The notes: generated by a model not told the origin, from the sequence alone. DNA of 64,000 nucleotides from Solirubrobacteraceae bacterium (GCA_017882455.1 JADGPL010000009.1:62001-126000), one strand, 5' to 3'; positions 34,878 through 49,800 are shown, counted from the first letter of the stretch. Program-made: numbers and translations.

Positions 34878-35918
34878 ATGAATGTCGTGCCAGGTACGGA
34901 TACCTCGGCGTCATATATGGGCGTGGACCGCCTGCTGGCCGGGATCCGCCGCCTGACGGCGCTCACCGACGCGGCAACCGACCCCGAGGCCATCTACCGC
35001 GCGCTGGCCCGCGAGCTGCTGGCGGTCCCCGGCGCCGAGGAGGTGCACATCCATCACGTGGGTACGCCCGGCGATGAGGACGATCTGGTCGCCGTCTACA
35101 TGTTCTCCGCAGAGGGTCGGGTGAGCTATCTGGTGCCGCGATCGGAGCGCCCGCCGGGTGTCAGCTGGGTCGCGAGCACGCGTCGCAGCTTCCTCGCAGC
35201 CGACACAGACGAGTTCGCCGCGAGCGTCCCCAGGCTGACGGCCACCGGAGAGGTGAGCTGCGCGCTGCTGCTGCCACTGGCCGAGCGGGGAGAGGTCGAG
35301 GCGGTCGTGATGCTCGTGCGGCGTGTCTCCGAGGTGTTCGCTCCGTCGGCGGTCGAGCTGGCCACCGCGCTCGTGGAGCAGGCCGGCACCGCGCTCGCGT
35401 TGGTGCGCGCCCGCGCCGAGGCCGGCACGGACGCGGTCACCGGGTGCATGAACCATCGGGCGATGCGCCGGCGCCTGGACGAGGAGATCGGTCGCGCGAT
35501 GCGCACCGGGGGGCCGCTGTCGTGCATGCTGATCGACCTCGACGACTTCAAGCTCGTCAACGACCAGCACGGGCATCAGGCGGGCGATGCGATGTTGCGC
35601 GCCGTGGTGCAGGCGCTCGTGGGCGAGTTTCGGGCCTTCGACCGCGTGGCGCGCTACGGGGGCGACGAGTTCGTCGTGATCCTGCCGAACGCCGAACGCG
35701 ACAGCGCGGCCGCGGCTGCGGGCCGCGCGCTGGAACGACTGCACGAGCTGCCGTCCGCCGAGGGCGCCGTGCGCGGGGTCTCGGCATCGATCGGCGTGGC
35801 TCAGTGGCAGTCGCCGATGAGCACCGACGATCTGCTCGAGGCCTGCGACGAAGCGCTCCTGCGCTCCAAGCGCCAGGGCAAGGGACGGGTCACCCAGGCC
35901 TCCGAGCCGGTCCGCTAG
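34878..35918 (+). CDS. GAF-GGDEF diguanylate cyclase
   Basis: A 346-residue cytoplasmic protein: a GAF-like sensory domain (about 20-175) and a C-terminal GGDEF domain (about 180-340). The active-site motif is intact GGDEF (261-265), and RAFD (252-255), five residues before it, fits the RxxD inhibitory I-site, so c-di-GMP feedback inhibition is expected. No EAL domain is present. It would make c-di-GMP from two GTP in response to an unknown signal sensed by GAF. It is monocistronic, after a strong terminator. Confidence 0.93.
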   Translation: MNVVPGTDTSASYMGVDRLLAGIRRLTALTDAATDPEAIYRALARELLAVPGAEEVHIHHVGTPGDEDDLVAVYMFSAEGRVSYLVPRSERPPGVSWVASTRRSFLAADTDEFAASVPRLTATGEVSCALLLPLAERGEVEAVVMLVRRVSEVFAPSAVELATALVEQAGTALALVRARAEAGTDAVTGCMNHRAMRRRLDEEIGRAMRTGGPLSCMLIDLDDFKLVNDQHGHQAGDAMLRAVVQALVGEFRAFDRVARYGGDEFVVILPNAERDSAAAAAGRALERLHELPSAEGAVRGVSASIGVAQWQSPMSTDDLLEACDEALLRSKRQGKGRVTQASEPVR

Positions 35919-36017
35919 CGCGGGCCGCGGACACACGCTCGACCCTGGATCGCAGGGCGGACTCTGCGAGACTGCCCGCAGTCCCTGTAGACCTGCAGAC
36001 CGCCAGGAGATGCACAC

Positions 36018-38851
<2,834 letters not shown>

Positions 38852-38855
<4 letters not shown>

Positions 38856-39997
38856 GTCAGCCCAAGCGCAAACCCGCCGGCAAAGCCGCCAGCAAACCCG
38901 CTGGCAAACCCGCTCGCGCGAAGGGCGGCGAGGGCGCGACGCCGGTTCTGCTCGAGCTGCTCGCCGCGCGTGGGCCCTCCGGCTACGAGCAGGCACCCGT
39001 GGCCGTGTGGCGCGAGGCGGCCGGCGCCTTCGCCCAGGTCAGCACCGACCTGGTCGGCACTCCGCTGGCGCTGATCGCGCCGGCCCACGGCTATGAGAGC
39101 GAGCGCCGTCGTCTGCTGGTCATGGGTCACATCGACGAGATCGGGCTGATCGTCACCCACATCGACGACGAGGGCTTTCTGTGGTTCCGCGACGTCGGCG
39201 GCTGGGACGCACAGATCCTCGTGGGCCAGCGTCTCGTCATCGACACCGCCGGCGGTCCCGTGCGCGGCGTGCTCGGCAAGAAGCCCATCCACCTCCTGCG
39301 CGAGGAGGAGCGCAAGAAGCTTCCGAGCCTGCGCGAGATGCACATCGACATCGGCGCCCGCGACGGCGAGCAGGCGCGCGAGATGGTGCGAATCGGGGAC
39401 GTGGCGGTGATCGACGCCGAGCCGCTGGAGCTGCCCAACGGGAGGTTGGCGTCGCGCGCCCTGGACAACCGCCTCGGGTCCTTCGTGGCCCTCGAGGCGG
39501 CACGGCTCGTGGCCGAGGCCGGGGGCGCGCAGTGGGAGATAGCGGCTGTCGCCGCCGTCCAGGAGGAGACCACCTTCGGCGGCTCGCGCACGAGCGCCTT
39601 CGCGCTCGAGCCCGACGCGGCCATCGTCATCGACGTCACCCACGCGACCGACGCCCCGGGGATCGACGTCAAGGAGGCCGGCAAGCACGAGCTGGGCTCG
39701 GGCCCGGTCATCAGCCGCGGCTCAACCCTCAACAACGGGGTCTTCGAGCTGTTGCACGCGGCGGGCGAGGCCGAGAAGATCCCCTTCACCGTGGAGGCCA
39801 GCGGTCGCGCCACCGGGACCGACGCCGACGCCGTCCACGTCAGTCGCGCAGGCGTGCCCACGGGCCTCGTGTCGATCCCGATCCGCTACATGCACTCTCC
39901 GGTCGAGCTCGTCCAGCTCGACGACGTCCACGCCTGTGCGCGGCTGATCGCCGCGGCGGCCCTGCGCCTGCAGCGCGGCACGTCCTTCGCGCGCTAG
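38852..39997 (+). CDS. M42-family zinc aminopeptidase
   Basis: A 381-residue metallopeptidase of the PepA/FrvX (tetrahedral aminopeptidase) group. Visible zinc-site motifs: [32 protein letters not shown] and [12 protein letters not shown]. It hydrolyses N-terminal residues from peptides in the cytoplasm. The N-terminal ~30 residues are Lys/Ala/Pro-rich ([20 protein letters not shown]), an unusual basic tail. The ATG overlaps the aconitase stop (38852-38855), so the two are probably co-transcribed. The stop overlaps the convergent cupin gene by 4 bases. Confidence 0.9.
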
Positions 39998-40371
39998 GCG
40001 CTCGCGAGCTCGCTGAACGGACTGATCTTGTAGGCCTCGCCGGGGCATCCGCCGAGGACGAGCACCGACAGGCCCTGCGGGCCGGAGTAGACCTTGCGCT
40101 TGGCCTCCGCGCCGATGCGAACGAGGACGTTCTCCTCGAGATCCACGCGCTCGCCTTCGACATCGATCCACCCGGAGCCACTGAGGGCCAGGTAGACCTC
40201 CTCCTGGCCATCGGCCACGTGGTCGTGCTCCGGGTAGTCGCTGCTGCCGGCTGGCAGGCGGATCACCTGGATGCCGAAGGAGCTCACGCCCAGCTCGGCG
40301 CGCGCCTTGACGAACCCGCCGCCATAGGCGGCCTCCATCTCGTCCAGTCTCTTGGCCGTGTAGTCGGGCAT
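39994..40371 (-). CDS. cupin-domain protein, paralogue of the 21023-21430 cupin
   Basis: A 125-residue single-domain cupin with the motif SDYPEHDHVADGQEEVYLAL (His-x-His and Glu) and VLVLGGCPGEAY near the C-terminus, which it shares with the cupin at 21023. Convergent with the M42 peptidase (4-base overlap). It is 12 bases upstream of nothing on its own strand except the thioesterase gene that precedes it (gap 40372-40383), so it may be co-transcribed with EttA's downstream thioesterase. Function unknown. Confidence 0.85.
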   Translation of the reverse strand: MPDYTAKRLDEMEAAYGGGFVKARAELGVSSFGIQVIRLPAGSSDYPEHDHVADGQEEVYLALSGSGWIDVEGERVDLEENVLVRIGAEAKRKVYSGPQGLSVLVLGGCPGEAYKISPFSELASA

Positions 40372-40383
40372 TCGCCTGTCAGC

Positions 40384-41251
40384 CTAACTGGTCTTCTGGG
40401 GCAACAGCAACGCGAGCTGACGCGACTGGGCGAGCACCGTTCCGTCGGCGGCCCAGATCACGCCGTCCTCCTCGAAGAACCCTTCGTAGATCACGCCGCC
40501 TCTGATCCGAGCCAGGCACAGCTCGTTGGGATCTGGATCCGCCACGCGCGGCATGGCGGTGCGGAAGTGGACGGTCAGGTCGATCGTCGGCGCCGGGTTG
40601 GGCTCGGCCGTGAGCATGAAGGGCGCCGGGATCAGGGCGTCGCTGAAGAACGCCAGGGCGAGCGCGTCGATCGGCCGCGGCTCGGCCAGGCCGAGCCAGC
40701 CGCCCAGCTCCATGCGCTGCTGTGAGCCGGCGAACGGCATGCCGCCGATGCGTGGCTGCAGGACGATGTGGCGTGCGAAGGGGGGAGCGCCGTGCTTGAT
40801 CAGCGTGCCCGGATTGCGCTCGGGATCCGGGCCCGCCACCCTCGGCATCTCGATCTCGGAGACCTCCGGCGCGCTCCAGGGGACCGAGAAGGCGCTCAAC
40901 GCGATCGCCATCAGCCGGCCGTCCTGCTCCAGCCGCGCCGTGAGCGTGCTCAGGGAGCGCCCGGCCCGCTCCAGCACGGTGGTGATCGTCACCGGCCCCG
41001 GCTCGGGCGCGCGCAGGTAGTGGATGGTCAGCGATCGCGGAGCTCGCCCCGGGTCGTCCACCGCCTCCACCAGCGCGCGCAGCAGCATCGCCGCCAGGTA
41101 GCCGCCGTGCGGTCCCCGCCCCGCACGCCATTCCGGTGAGACCACGGCTGCGAAGCGGCGCGCAGCCCCCGAGGACTCCTCCAGCGATACTGCCGTGTCG
41201 CGGTCGAACTCGCCGAGCGCCAGCGCCGTGCCGGCCTGCGGCGAGACCGCC

Positions 41252-41259
<8 letters not shown>
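40384..41259 (-). CDS. acyl-CoA thioesterase-like protein (hot-dog fold)
   Basis: A 291-residue protein with two hot-dog-like halves in the TesB/4HBT_3 style. The N-terminal half contains PHGGYLAAMLLRALVEAV and LTIHYLRAPEPGPV; the C-terminal half contains TIDLTVHFRTAMP and EEDGVIWAADGTVLAQSRQL, the closing motif of TesB-like thioesterases. It hydrolyses acyl-CoA thioesters. GTG start at 41259, overlapping the EttA stop by 8 bases. Substrate chain length is not evident. Confidence 0.8.
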
Positions 41260-42907
<1,648 letters not shown>

Positions 42908-42964
42908 CCGCACGCAGGATAGAGGGAACAGAAACCCGCCCACCCTCGCTAACGTTGTCGGGTC

Positions 42965-44017
42965 ATGCCCACCACTGTCCTCGACGTCGAGCAGCATCTG
43001 CTCCTGCTGGAGCTCGAGGCGCCGTTCACCAAGCGCGACGTGCAGCTCGCGCGCCGGCGTATGGCCAAGCGCTGGCACCCCGACGTGGCTCCGCAGGGCC
43101 GCCAGTTCGAGCATGAGCGCCACCTCAAGGCGATCAACGAGGCAGCCGACCAGCTGGAGCGCCTGGCCGAGGGCTCACGCGGCGGAAAGGTCTCCGCCAA
43201 CGCCGTCAAGGTCAGCGCTGCTGCTGCGCGCCGCGAGCGCGAGGAGGCGGGCCGGCGCGCCTACGAGGCCGAACAGCGGGCTCGTGCGATGGCTAAGGAT
43301 CGCGCCGAACACGACCCGTTCGGCAGCAGGGTGCCCGACCACTCAGTCGTCCACCGCTACGCCCGCTGCCTCTCCTATCCCGAGTGGGGCGTGGGGACCG
43401 TCGCGGGCATCTACTTCTCCTCCGACCCCGTCGGAGCCGGCGAGGAGGTCCAGCAGTGGGCGCGCGTCAAGTTCAGCCACGGCATCCGCACCGTGCCCGC
43501 CGGCAGCATGAAATTCGTGGACTTCTCAAAGCCCGATCCCGCCGAGGAGCGCGTCGAGCGCTTCCTCATCGCCGCCCAGCGCGCCATGGCCGAAGGCGAG
43601 TACCTGCTTGCCGCCCAGCGCCTGATCTACGCCCGTGACGCCGAGCCGCGAAACGTCGCAGTGCTGCGTCTGATGACGCTCGCCTTCTGGAACGCGGGCA
43701 AGCTCGACGAGGCCGCCCGCGCCGTCCGCGATTGGGCCCGGGTGGACGGCAGGCGTCCCGCCGCCCACCGCTTCGCGGCCAGGATCTACGAAGACATGGG
43801 CGCCGTCGATCTCGCTGAGGAGGCCGCCGACCGCGCCGCGCAGCGGGGCCCCACCGACGCGGGCGCCTGGGAGCGCCTCGGCCGTCTGCGCCTGCGGCTG
43901 ATGGATCGCGAGGGCGCGCTCGACGCCCTGCGGCGCGCGATCAAGCTCGGGGCCGGAGAGGACGTGCGCGAGCTGATCGTGCAGGCGCTGGCGATCGAGC
44001 CGAGCATCGCCGGCTAG
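42965..44017 (+). CDS. J-domain protein with TPR-like C-terminus
   Basis: A 350-residue protein with an N-terminal J-domain-like region containing an intact HPD (38-40, AKRWHPDVAPQ) and a following helix FEHERHLKAINEAADQL. A middle beta-rich domain (about 110-165, CLSYPEWGVGTVAGIYFSS) is followed by helical TPR-like repeats from about 175 to 340 (NVAVLRLMTLAFWNAGKLDEA, GAWERLGRLRLRLMDREGAL). The HPD implies a DnaK co-chaperone role; no Gly/Phe or zinc-finger region of classical DnaJ is present. Stop overlaps the convergent next gene by 4 bases. Confidence 0.75.
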   Translation: MPTTVLDVEQHLLLLELEAPFTKRDVQLARRRMAKRWHPDVAPQGRQFEHERHLKAINEAADQLERLAEGSRGGKVSANAVKVSAAAARREREEAGRRAYEAEQRARAMAKDRAEHDPFGSRVPDHSVVHRYARCLSYPEWGVGTVAGIYFSSDPVGAGEEVQQWARVKFSHGIRTVPAGSMKFVDFSKPDPAEERVERFLIAAQRAMAEGEYLLAAQRLIYARDAEPRNVAVLRLMTLAFWNAGKLDEAARAVRDWARVDGRRPAAHRFAARIYEDMGAVDLAEEAADRAAQRGPTDAGAWERLGRLRLRLMDREGALDALRRAIKLGAGEDVRELIVQALAIEPSIAG

Positions 44018-44691
44018 AGGATGTTCACCGCCCGGGAGACGATCAGCCCGATCGTCACCAGTGAGACGATCGACTGCACGCCCATGATGCACTTGGCCAT
44101 CGGGGTCAGGGGCATCGTGTCTGTGGGGGAGAACGCCGCCGCGTTGGTGAGCGAGACGTAGAGGTAGTCGATGAATTTCGGCCGCCAGTCCATTGGCTCG
44201 ATGTGGTCGTCGGACATCTGAGGGAAGAGGAAGTCCGGCGGTCCGTCCGTCCCGGCGGCGCGCCGTCCGGGGCCGCCCCGGTCGAGCTCCCAGTACCACA
44301 GCGCGAAGATCAGGAAGTTGGTCAGCCAGATCAGTACGCCCGCAACGATCAACCGCTGGCCTTCGGTGACAACGTGATGCAGGAGGTAATGGGTCAGCGA
44401 TACGAGCGAGAAGATGTTGGCGGCGCTAACCAGGGCCACAAGTGCCATGGCCGCGCCGCGGCGCGGACGATGCTCGTGCTCGAGCTCCCGGGGGGTGGCC
44501 ATCGCCAGGCCGATCACGAGCACGCCCTCGAGCGCCGGAAGCAGCCAGTTCGGCCCGACGGTCAGCCGCTCCGGGAGGGTCAGCTGGAGTCCGATCGCGG
44601 CCAGCACGGTCAGCTGGGCCGGCCACACCGACTCCACCACTCCCGGCGGCGGGTACACACGGCCGGAGGACTCTGCCGAGGTCTGGGCCAC
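44014..44691 (-). CDS. multi-pass membrane protein, DUF1345-like
   Basis: A 225-residue protein with about five hydrophobic segments. The C-terminal part, DYLYVSLTNAAAFSPTDTMP followed by a final hydrophobic helix ending in SRAVNIL, resembles DUF1345 membrane proteins; the ACFSP-type loop between helices also recalls two-pore ion-channel filters, but no selectivity filter is present. A GTG start at 44691. Divergent from tatA. Function unknown. Confidence 0.6.
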   Translation of the reverse strand: MAQTSAESSGRVYPPPGVVESVWPAQLTVLAAIGLQLTLPERLTVGPNWLLPALEGVLVIGLAMATPRELEHEHRPRRGAAMALVALVSAANIFSLVSLTHYLLHHVVTEGQRLIVAGVLIWLTNFLIFALWYWELDRGGPGRRAAGTDGPPDFLFPQMSDDHIEPMDWRPKFIDYLYVSLTNAAAFSPTDTMPLTPMAKCIMGVQSIVSLVTIGLIVSRAVNIL

Positions 44692-44753
44692 GAACCGAGA
44701 GCGTAGGGGTCGGGTCGGCCGTCCCCAGAGCGCGCGCGCTAGCCTGCTGGGTG

Positions 44754-45113
44754 ATGGGCATCGAGAACCCGGTCCACCTGATCTTCATCGGCGTCATCGC
44801 CCTGCTGGTCCTCGGTCCCAAGCGCCTGCCGGAACTTGCGCGCGCCCTAGGGCACGGCATCCGTGAGTTCCGCCAGGCCATCAACGTCGACGGTGAGGAC
44901 CTGCACGCGCCGATTGTCGAGCCCGCCGTCTCGCAGACCCCGATCTCCCAGCCCGCGCTCGAACCGCCCTCGCACACGCCCCTCGCCCTTGCGCACGAGC
45001 ACGGGGACGCGCTCGACTCCACCGCCGAGGAGGAGCCGCAGGCCGCCTCCGCGCCGGTTGATCCGGCCGAGCCGATACGGTCGGGCAATGCGCCTGATAG
45101 TGGCCCGCTGTGA
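44754..45113 (+). CDS. Sec-independent translocase TatA/TatB-type protein
   Basis: A 119-residue protein with one N-terminal transmembrane helix (about 6-22, NPVHLIFIGVIALLVLGPKR), the FG/GP hinge (LGPKRLPELARALGHGIREF) and an amphipathic helix, then a disordered Pro/Ser/Glu tail. This is the TatA/B family that forms the twin-arginine export pore. ATG at 44754; its last codons overlap the nucS start by 26 bases. The tail is longer than a minimal TatA and could be TatB-like. Confidence 0.88.
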   Translation: MGIENPVHLIFIGVIALLVLGPKRLPELARALGHGIREFRQAINVDGEDLHAPIVEPAVSQTPISQPALEPPSHTPLALAHEHGDALDSTAEEEPQAASAPVDPAEPIRSGNAPDSGPL

Positions 45114-45780
45114 GGTCTCCTACGCCGGTCGTCTGAGCACCGTCCTACCCGAGGCCGTGCGGCTGCTGATGCTCAAGGCCGACGGCACCTTCATGGTGTG
45201 GGCCGATGGCGGCGGCCCCAACGTCAAGCCGTTGAACTGGATGATCCCGCCGACCGTCGTGGAGGAGGAGACCGGCGAGAGGGGCGCGCTGACGCGGCTG
45301 ATCGTGCGTAAGCAGCGCCAACAGGAGCAGCTGGACATCGCCATCTCCGAGGTTCTCTCCGACGTCGAGCATGAGCTCGACACGTTGTTGACGCTCGAGA
45401 AGGAGGGCGTCGAGCGTGAGCTCCAGGAGCTCCTGGCCGACGCGCCCCAGTGGTGCGGAGAGGGTTTCCGGCTGGTCAAGCGCGAGTGGCCCACCGACAT
45501 CGGGCCCGTCGATCTGATGTGCAAGGACGAGCAGGACGAGTGGATCGCGGTGGAGATCAAGCGGATCGCCACGATCGACGCCGTCGAGCAGCTGAGCCGC
45601 TACCTCGAGCGCATCCGCCTCGATCCCGCGCTCGGCTCCTGCCGGGGCGTCCTGGCTGCGCAGGTCATCAAGCCGCAGGCACGTGTGCTCGCGATCTCGC
45701 GCGGGATCGAGTGCGTGGAGGTCGATCCGCAGATCCTGCGCGGAGATCGCGAGCCCGACCTGCGCCTGTTCGCGGCCTGA
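45088..45780 (+). CDS. nucS: mismatch-specific endonuclease NucS/EndoMS
   Basis: A 230-residue protein with the NucS layout: N-terminal beta-sandwich (1-105) and RecB-like nuclease (115-230). The nuclease metal ligands appear as Asp142 (GPVDLMC), and Glu156-x-Lys158 in AVEIKR. NucS cuts mismatched DNA and replaces MutSL in most actinobacteria. ATG at 45088 overlaps the tatA gene by 26 bases, so the two are almost certainly on one transcript. Family and motifs are clear. Confidence 0.93.
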   Translation: MRLIVARCEVSYAGRLSTVLPEAVRLLMLKADGTFMVWADGGGPNVKPLNWMIPPTVVEEETGERGALTRLIVRKQRQQEQLDIAISEVLSDVEHELDTLLTLEKEGVERELQELLADAPQWCGEGFRLVKREWPTDIGPVDLMCKDEQDEWIAVEIKRIATIDAVEQLSRYLERIRLDPALGSCRGVLAAQVIKPQARVLAISRGIECVEVDPQILRGDREPDLRLFAA

Positions 45781-45875
45781 GCGCCCCGCTCGTGGCCACC
45801 CGCCACGGACCGGCGTTCTCGTCGCGATCTCGCGACCGCGGATAGGCTCCTCACTTCCCCGAACAAGGAGCCCGG

Positions 45876-46661
45876 ATGAGCGCTGAGCAGGCCGACCCAG
45901 GAGGACCCGTACTGACCGAGCGACGCGGCACCGTGCTGCTGATCACGCTCAACCGTCCCGAGGTCCGCAACGCCGTCAACGCCGCCCTCGCCGCCGGCCT
46001 CGCCGGCGCCCTCGAGGAGCTCGACGGCGATGACTCGCTCTCCGTGGGCGTGCTCACAGGCGCCGGGGGGTTCTTCTCCGCGGGCATGGACCTGGGCGCG
46101 TTCGTCAAGGGTGAGTCCGCCTGGTTCGGCGACCGTGGCTTCGCCGGCATCACCCAGCGCGCCGCCCGCAAGCCGCTGATCGCCGCCATCGAGGGCTTCG
46201 CGCTCGCCGGCGGCATGGAGATCGCCCTGGCCTGCGACCTGATCGTCGCCGCCGCCGGCGCGCGAATGGGGATTCCCGAGACCAAGCGCTCGCTCGTGGC
46301 AGCCGGCGGGGCGCTCTTGCGCATGCCGCGGCGAATGCCCTACCACGTGGTCATGGAGCTCGCCCTCACCGGCGATCCGCTGCCCGCCGAGCGCTGCCAC
46401 GAGCTCGGCCTGGTCAACCGCCTGGCCGAGCCGGGCGGCGCGGTCGAGGCCGCGCTCGAGCTCGCCGGGGCGATCGCCAAGAACGGCCCGCTCGCGCTGA
46501 TCGCCACCAAGCAGGTCCTGCAGGAGCAGTTCGACTGGTCCAGCGCCGATATGTGGGAGAGGCAGGGCGCCATCACCGGCCCCGTGTTCGCCTCAGAGGA
46601 CGCGAAGGAGGGCTCCTCGGCCTTCAAGGAGAAGCGCGAGCCCGTGTGGAAGGGCAGATAG
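45876..46661 (+). CDS. enoyl-CoA hydratase/isomerase (crotonase) family protein
   Basis: A 261-residue crotonase. Oxyanion-hole segments GAGGFFSAGMDLGAF and EGFALAGGMEIALACDLIVA are intact; the following GIPETKRSLVAAGGALLRMP holds the usual acidic residue. It hydrates or isomerises acyl-CoAs in beta-oxidation or a related pathway. ATG at 45876 with AAGGAG 5 bases upstream. A 5-bp hairpin (46731-46743) lies beyond it. Exact substrate unknown. Confidence 0.88.
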   Translation: MSAEQADPGGPVLTERRGTVLLITLNRPEVRNAVNAALAAGLAGALEELDGDDSLSVGVLTGAGGFFSAGMDLGAFVKGESAWFGDRGFAGITQRAARKPLIAAIEGFALAGGMEIALACDLIVAAAGARMGIPETKRSLVAAGGALLRMPRRMPYHVVMELALTGDPLPAERCHELGLVNRLAEPGGAVEAALELAGAIAKNGPLALIATKQVLQEQFDWSSADMWERQGAITGPVFASEDAKEGSSAFKEKREPVWKGR

Positions 46662-46730
46662 GCCTCACGCGGCGACCCCAGCTGTCTTGACCGGCGCCAC
46701 ACAGGCTGTCCGGGCCAGGCGCGCGAACGT

Positions 46731-46743
46731 GTCTCCCGGAGAC
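46731..46743. terminator. palindromic hairpin GTCTC-CCG-GAGAC
   Basis: A 5-bp stem with a 3-base loop, between the crotonase gene and the converging kgd operon. It could end transcripts from either side; the stem is short. Confidence 0.3.
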
Positions 46744-46753
46744 GAGCGGCTTC

Positions 46754-46822
46754 TCAGAGGCCGCGGCGTCTGCGCTTGCGCTGCGCCATGACCATCCGAA
46801 ACCGCCGCCACAGCGCCCACAT
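46754..46822 (-). CDS. 22-residue basic ORF coupled to kgd
   Basis: A short frame MWALWRRFRMVMAQRKRRRR ending in GL starts with ATG overlapping the kgd stop (TGATG). The peptide is strongly basic with aromatic and hydrophobic residues at the N-terminus, like an amphipathic membrane-binding peptide. Coupling suggests translation, but a chance frame is possible because of the tiny size. Confidence 0.35.
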   Translation of the reverse strand: MWALWRRFRMVMAQRKRRRRGL

Positions 46823-49800
46823 CAGCGCTCTCCCGGCGTCTTGCGCGGATACTGGGAGATCGGCTCGCGCAGGTCGATCGCGGTGGTCACGATCCGGTTC
46901 TGTTCGTCGATGTGCGCCGCCGGGTAGCCCTCGCCCGGGCTGGCGCGCTCGGGACGGCCGACGTAGCCGAAGTGCATCTCCTGGGGCATGATCTGCATCA
47001 GGCGCGGGAACATGTGCGCGCGGGCGCCCATGTTGCGCGGCTCCTCCTGCACCCACAGGACCTCGCGCAGGTTCGGGTAGCGGGCCATCAGCGCCAGGAT
47101 CTGGCTTTCCGGGAAGGGGTAGAGGAGCTCTACGCGCGCCACCGCCAGGCCCGTGTGCGAGGCGCGCTCCGGGTGCCCCACGAGGTCGTAGTAGATCTTG
47201 CCCGTGCACAGCACCAGGCGCGTGACCTGCTCGTCGTGCACGCCGGGCTCGGCCAGCACAGGGTGGAACTGCGTGCCCTCGGCCATGTCCGCCAGCGCGC
47301 TCGCCGCCTGGGGCAGGCGCAACAGCGACTTGGGAGTCATCACCACGAGCGGGCGCTGCTTGGCGATGCGCGCCTGGCGGCGCAGCAGGTGGAAGTACTG
47401 CGCCGGCGTGGTCGGGCTGGCCACGCGGATGTTGCCCTCTGCCGCGGCCCGCAGGAAGCGCTCCAGGCGCGCTGAGGAGTGCTCCGGGCCCGAGCCCTCG
47501 TAGCCGTGGGGCAGCAGCAGCGTCAGCCGCGAGGTCTGCCCCCACTTGGCCAGGCCCGAGGTGATGAACTGGTCCACGATCACCTGGGCCGAGTTGACGA
47601 AGTCGCCGAACTGCGCCTCCCACAGCACCAGCGTCTCGGGCGCCTCCTGGCTGTAGCCGTACTCGAAGCCCATGCACGCGAGCTCCGAGAGCGGGCTGTT
47701 GTGCAGCTCCAGGGGCGCCAGCGCGTCCGGCAGGCTCTGGATCGGGCAGACCGTCTGGCCCGTCTTCGCGTCATGCAGGACCATGTGGCGCTGGCTGAAG
47801 GTGCCGCGCTCGGTGTCCTGTCCGGTCAGGCGCAGCGGCACCCCGTCGGTCAGCAGCGAGCTGAACGCCAGCGCCTCCGCATGGGCCCAGTCGATCGTCG
47901 GCGTCGAGGACTCTGAATCCGCCAGCGCCTCGCGGCGGCGATCGAGCTGTTTGACCATCTTCGGGTGCACCGTGAAGCCATCCGGCACGCGCAGCAGCTG
48001 ATTGCCCAGCTCGCGCAGCCGGGCCGCCGGGACGGCCGTCTCGACATCCGGGCTGGGGGAGCGGTCCAGCTGGTACTCCCCTGTGCTGTGCTCGCCTCCG
48101 TGCTCCGCCGCCGCCGCGATCTTGGTCTTCAGGCGCTGGTGCAGCAGCGTGAGGTTGTCCCACACCTCCTGGGCCTGGCACTCGACCTCCTCGGGCGAGG
48201 CCACGCCTTCGGCCACCAGGCGGTCCGACCACAGTTCCGTGATGCGCTTCTTGTTCTTGATCTTCGCGTACATCTCGGGCTGGGTGTAGGCGGGCTCATC
48301 CGACTCGTTGTGGCCGAAGCGCCGGTAGCCGATCAGGTCGATCAGCACGTCGTGACCGAACTCCTGACGGAAGGCGAACGCGAGGCGCACCGCGCTGATG
48401 CACGCGGGCACGTCATCCGCGTTGACGTGGATAATCGGCACGTCGAAGCCCTTGGCCAGGTCCGATGCCCAGCGCGTCGAGCGCGCGTCGTCGGGATCGG
48501 TCGTGAAGCCGACCTGGTTGTTCATGATCAGGTGCACCGTGCCCCCGACCTTGTAGCCGTCGAGCGCCTGCAGGTTCAGCGTCTCGGAGACCACGCCCTG
48601 GGCCGGGAAGGCTGCATCGCCGTGGATCACGATCGGCACCGCCGCGTTGGTGTCCTGGTGGGCGTGTGGCCCCTTGCGCGAGGTCTGCGCCGCGCGCGTG
48701 GCCCCCTCGACCACCGGGGAGACGTACTCCAGGTGACTCGGGTTCGACTCCAGGTTCACCCGAATCGAGCCGCCGTCCTGAAGGGCGTAGGTGCCCTGGC
48801 TGCCGTGGTGGTACTTGACGTCGCCCGTGCCGCCCTGCGGGATCGTGGTGACCGCCTCGAGCGTCGATGCGCCCTCGAACTCGGCGAAGATCGTGTCATA
48901 GGGGCGCCCCAGGTTGTGGGCGAGCACGTTCAGCCGCCCGCGGTGGGCCATGCCGATCACGACCTCCTGGCCACCGTGCGCCGCCGAGAGCTGGATCAGC
49001 TCGTCGAGCATCGGCACCGTCATGTCCAGGCCCTCGATCGAGAACTGGTGCTGGCCGAGGTAGGCCTTGTGCATGAAGCGCTCGAGCGCGTCCACCTTGA
49101 CCAGGCGCCTGAGGAGCCTGCGGCGCTCGTCGCTCGTGAGCGCGTGGCGGAAGGCGCCCGACTCGATGTGCTCGCGCAGCCACACGCGCTGGCGGTGCGA
49201 GGCGATGTGCTCGATCTCGTAGGCGATCGTGCCGCAGTAGGTCTCGCGCAGGTGCGGCAGCGCGTCCGCGAGGGTGGCCCCCGGCACGTACATCTGGAAG
49301 ATCTTGGCCGGCAGCTTTGCCTGGATCTCCGGCGTCAGCCCGAGCGCCTCCGGATCCAGCCCCGGGTCGCCCTCGGGCTCTGCGCCGAGCGGATCCAGGC
49401 GCGCCGCCAGGTGCCCGTGGCTGCGCACGCGGCTGACGAACGTGCTCGCCGCCTGCACCGCCTGCAGCATTTCCTCGCCCACCGCGGCGCCCGCGGCCGG
49501 GGTCGCGCTGCCCGCCGAGCCGGCCGCCGCCAGCGCCGCCGCCGCCGGAGCCGGGAGCGGTGGCGTGGGGCCCAGCTCGAGGCCCAGCGACGCGAACACG
49601 CCCTCGTAGAAGCCGTGCTCGCCCTGCAGGTACTGCTCGATGCGCCCCAGGAAGCGACCGGACTCCGCTCCCTGGATGATGCGGTGATCGTAGGTGGAGG
49701 TCATGCTCATGACCTTCTCCGCGCCGATCATCTCGCCGATGTTCCCAAGCCCCACCGGGTAGCCGATCGAGCCCGTCGCCACGATCGTGCCCTGACCGCT

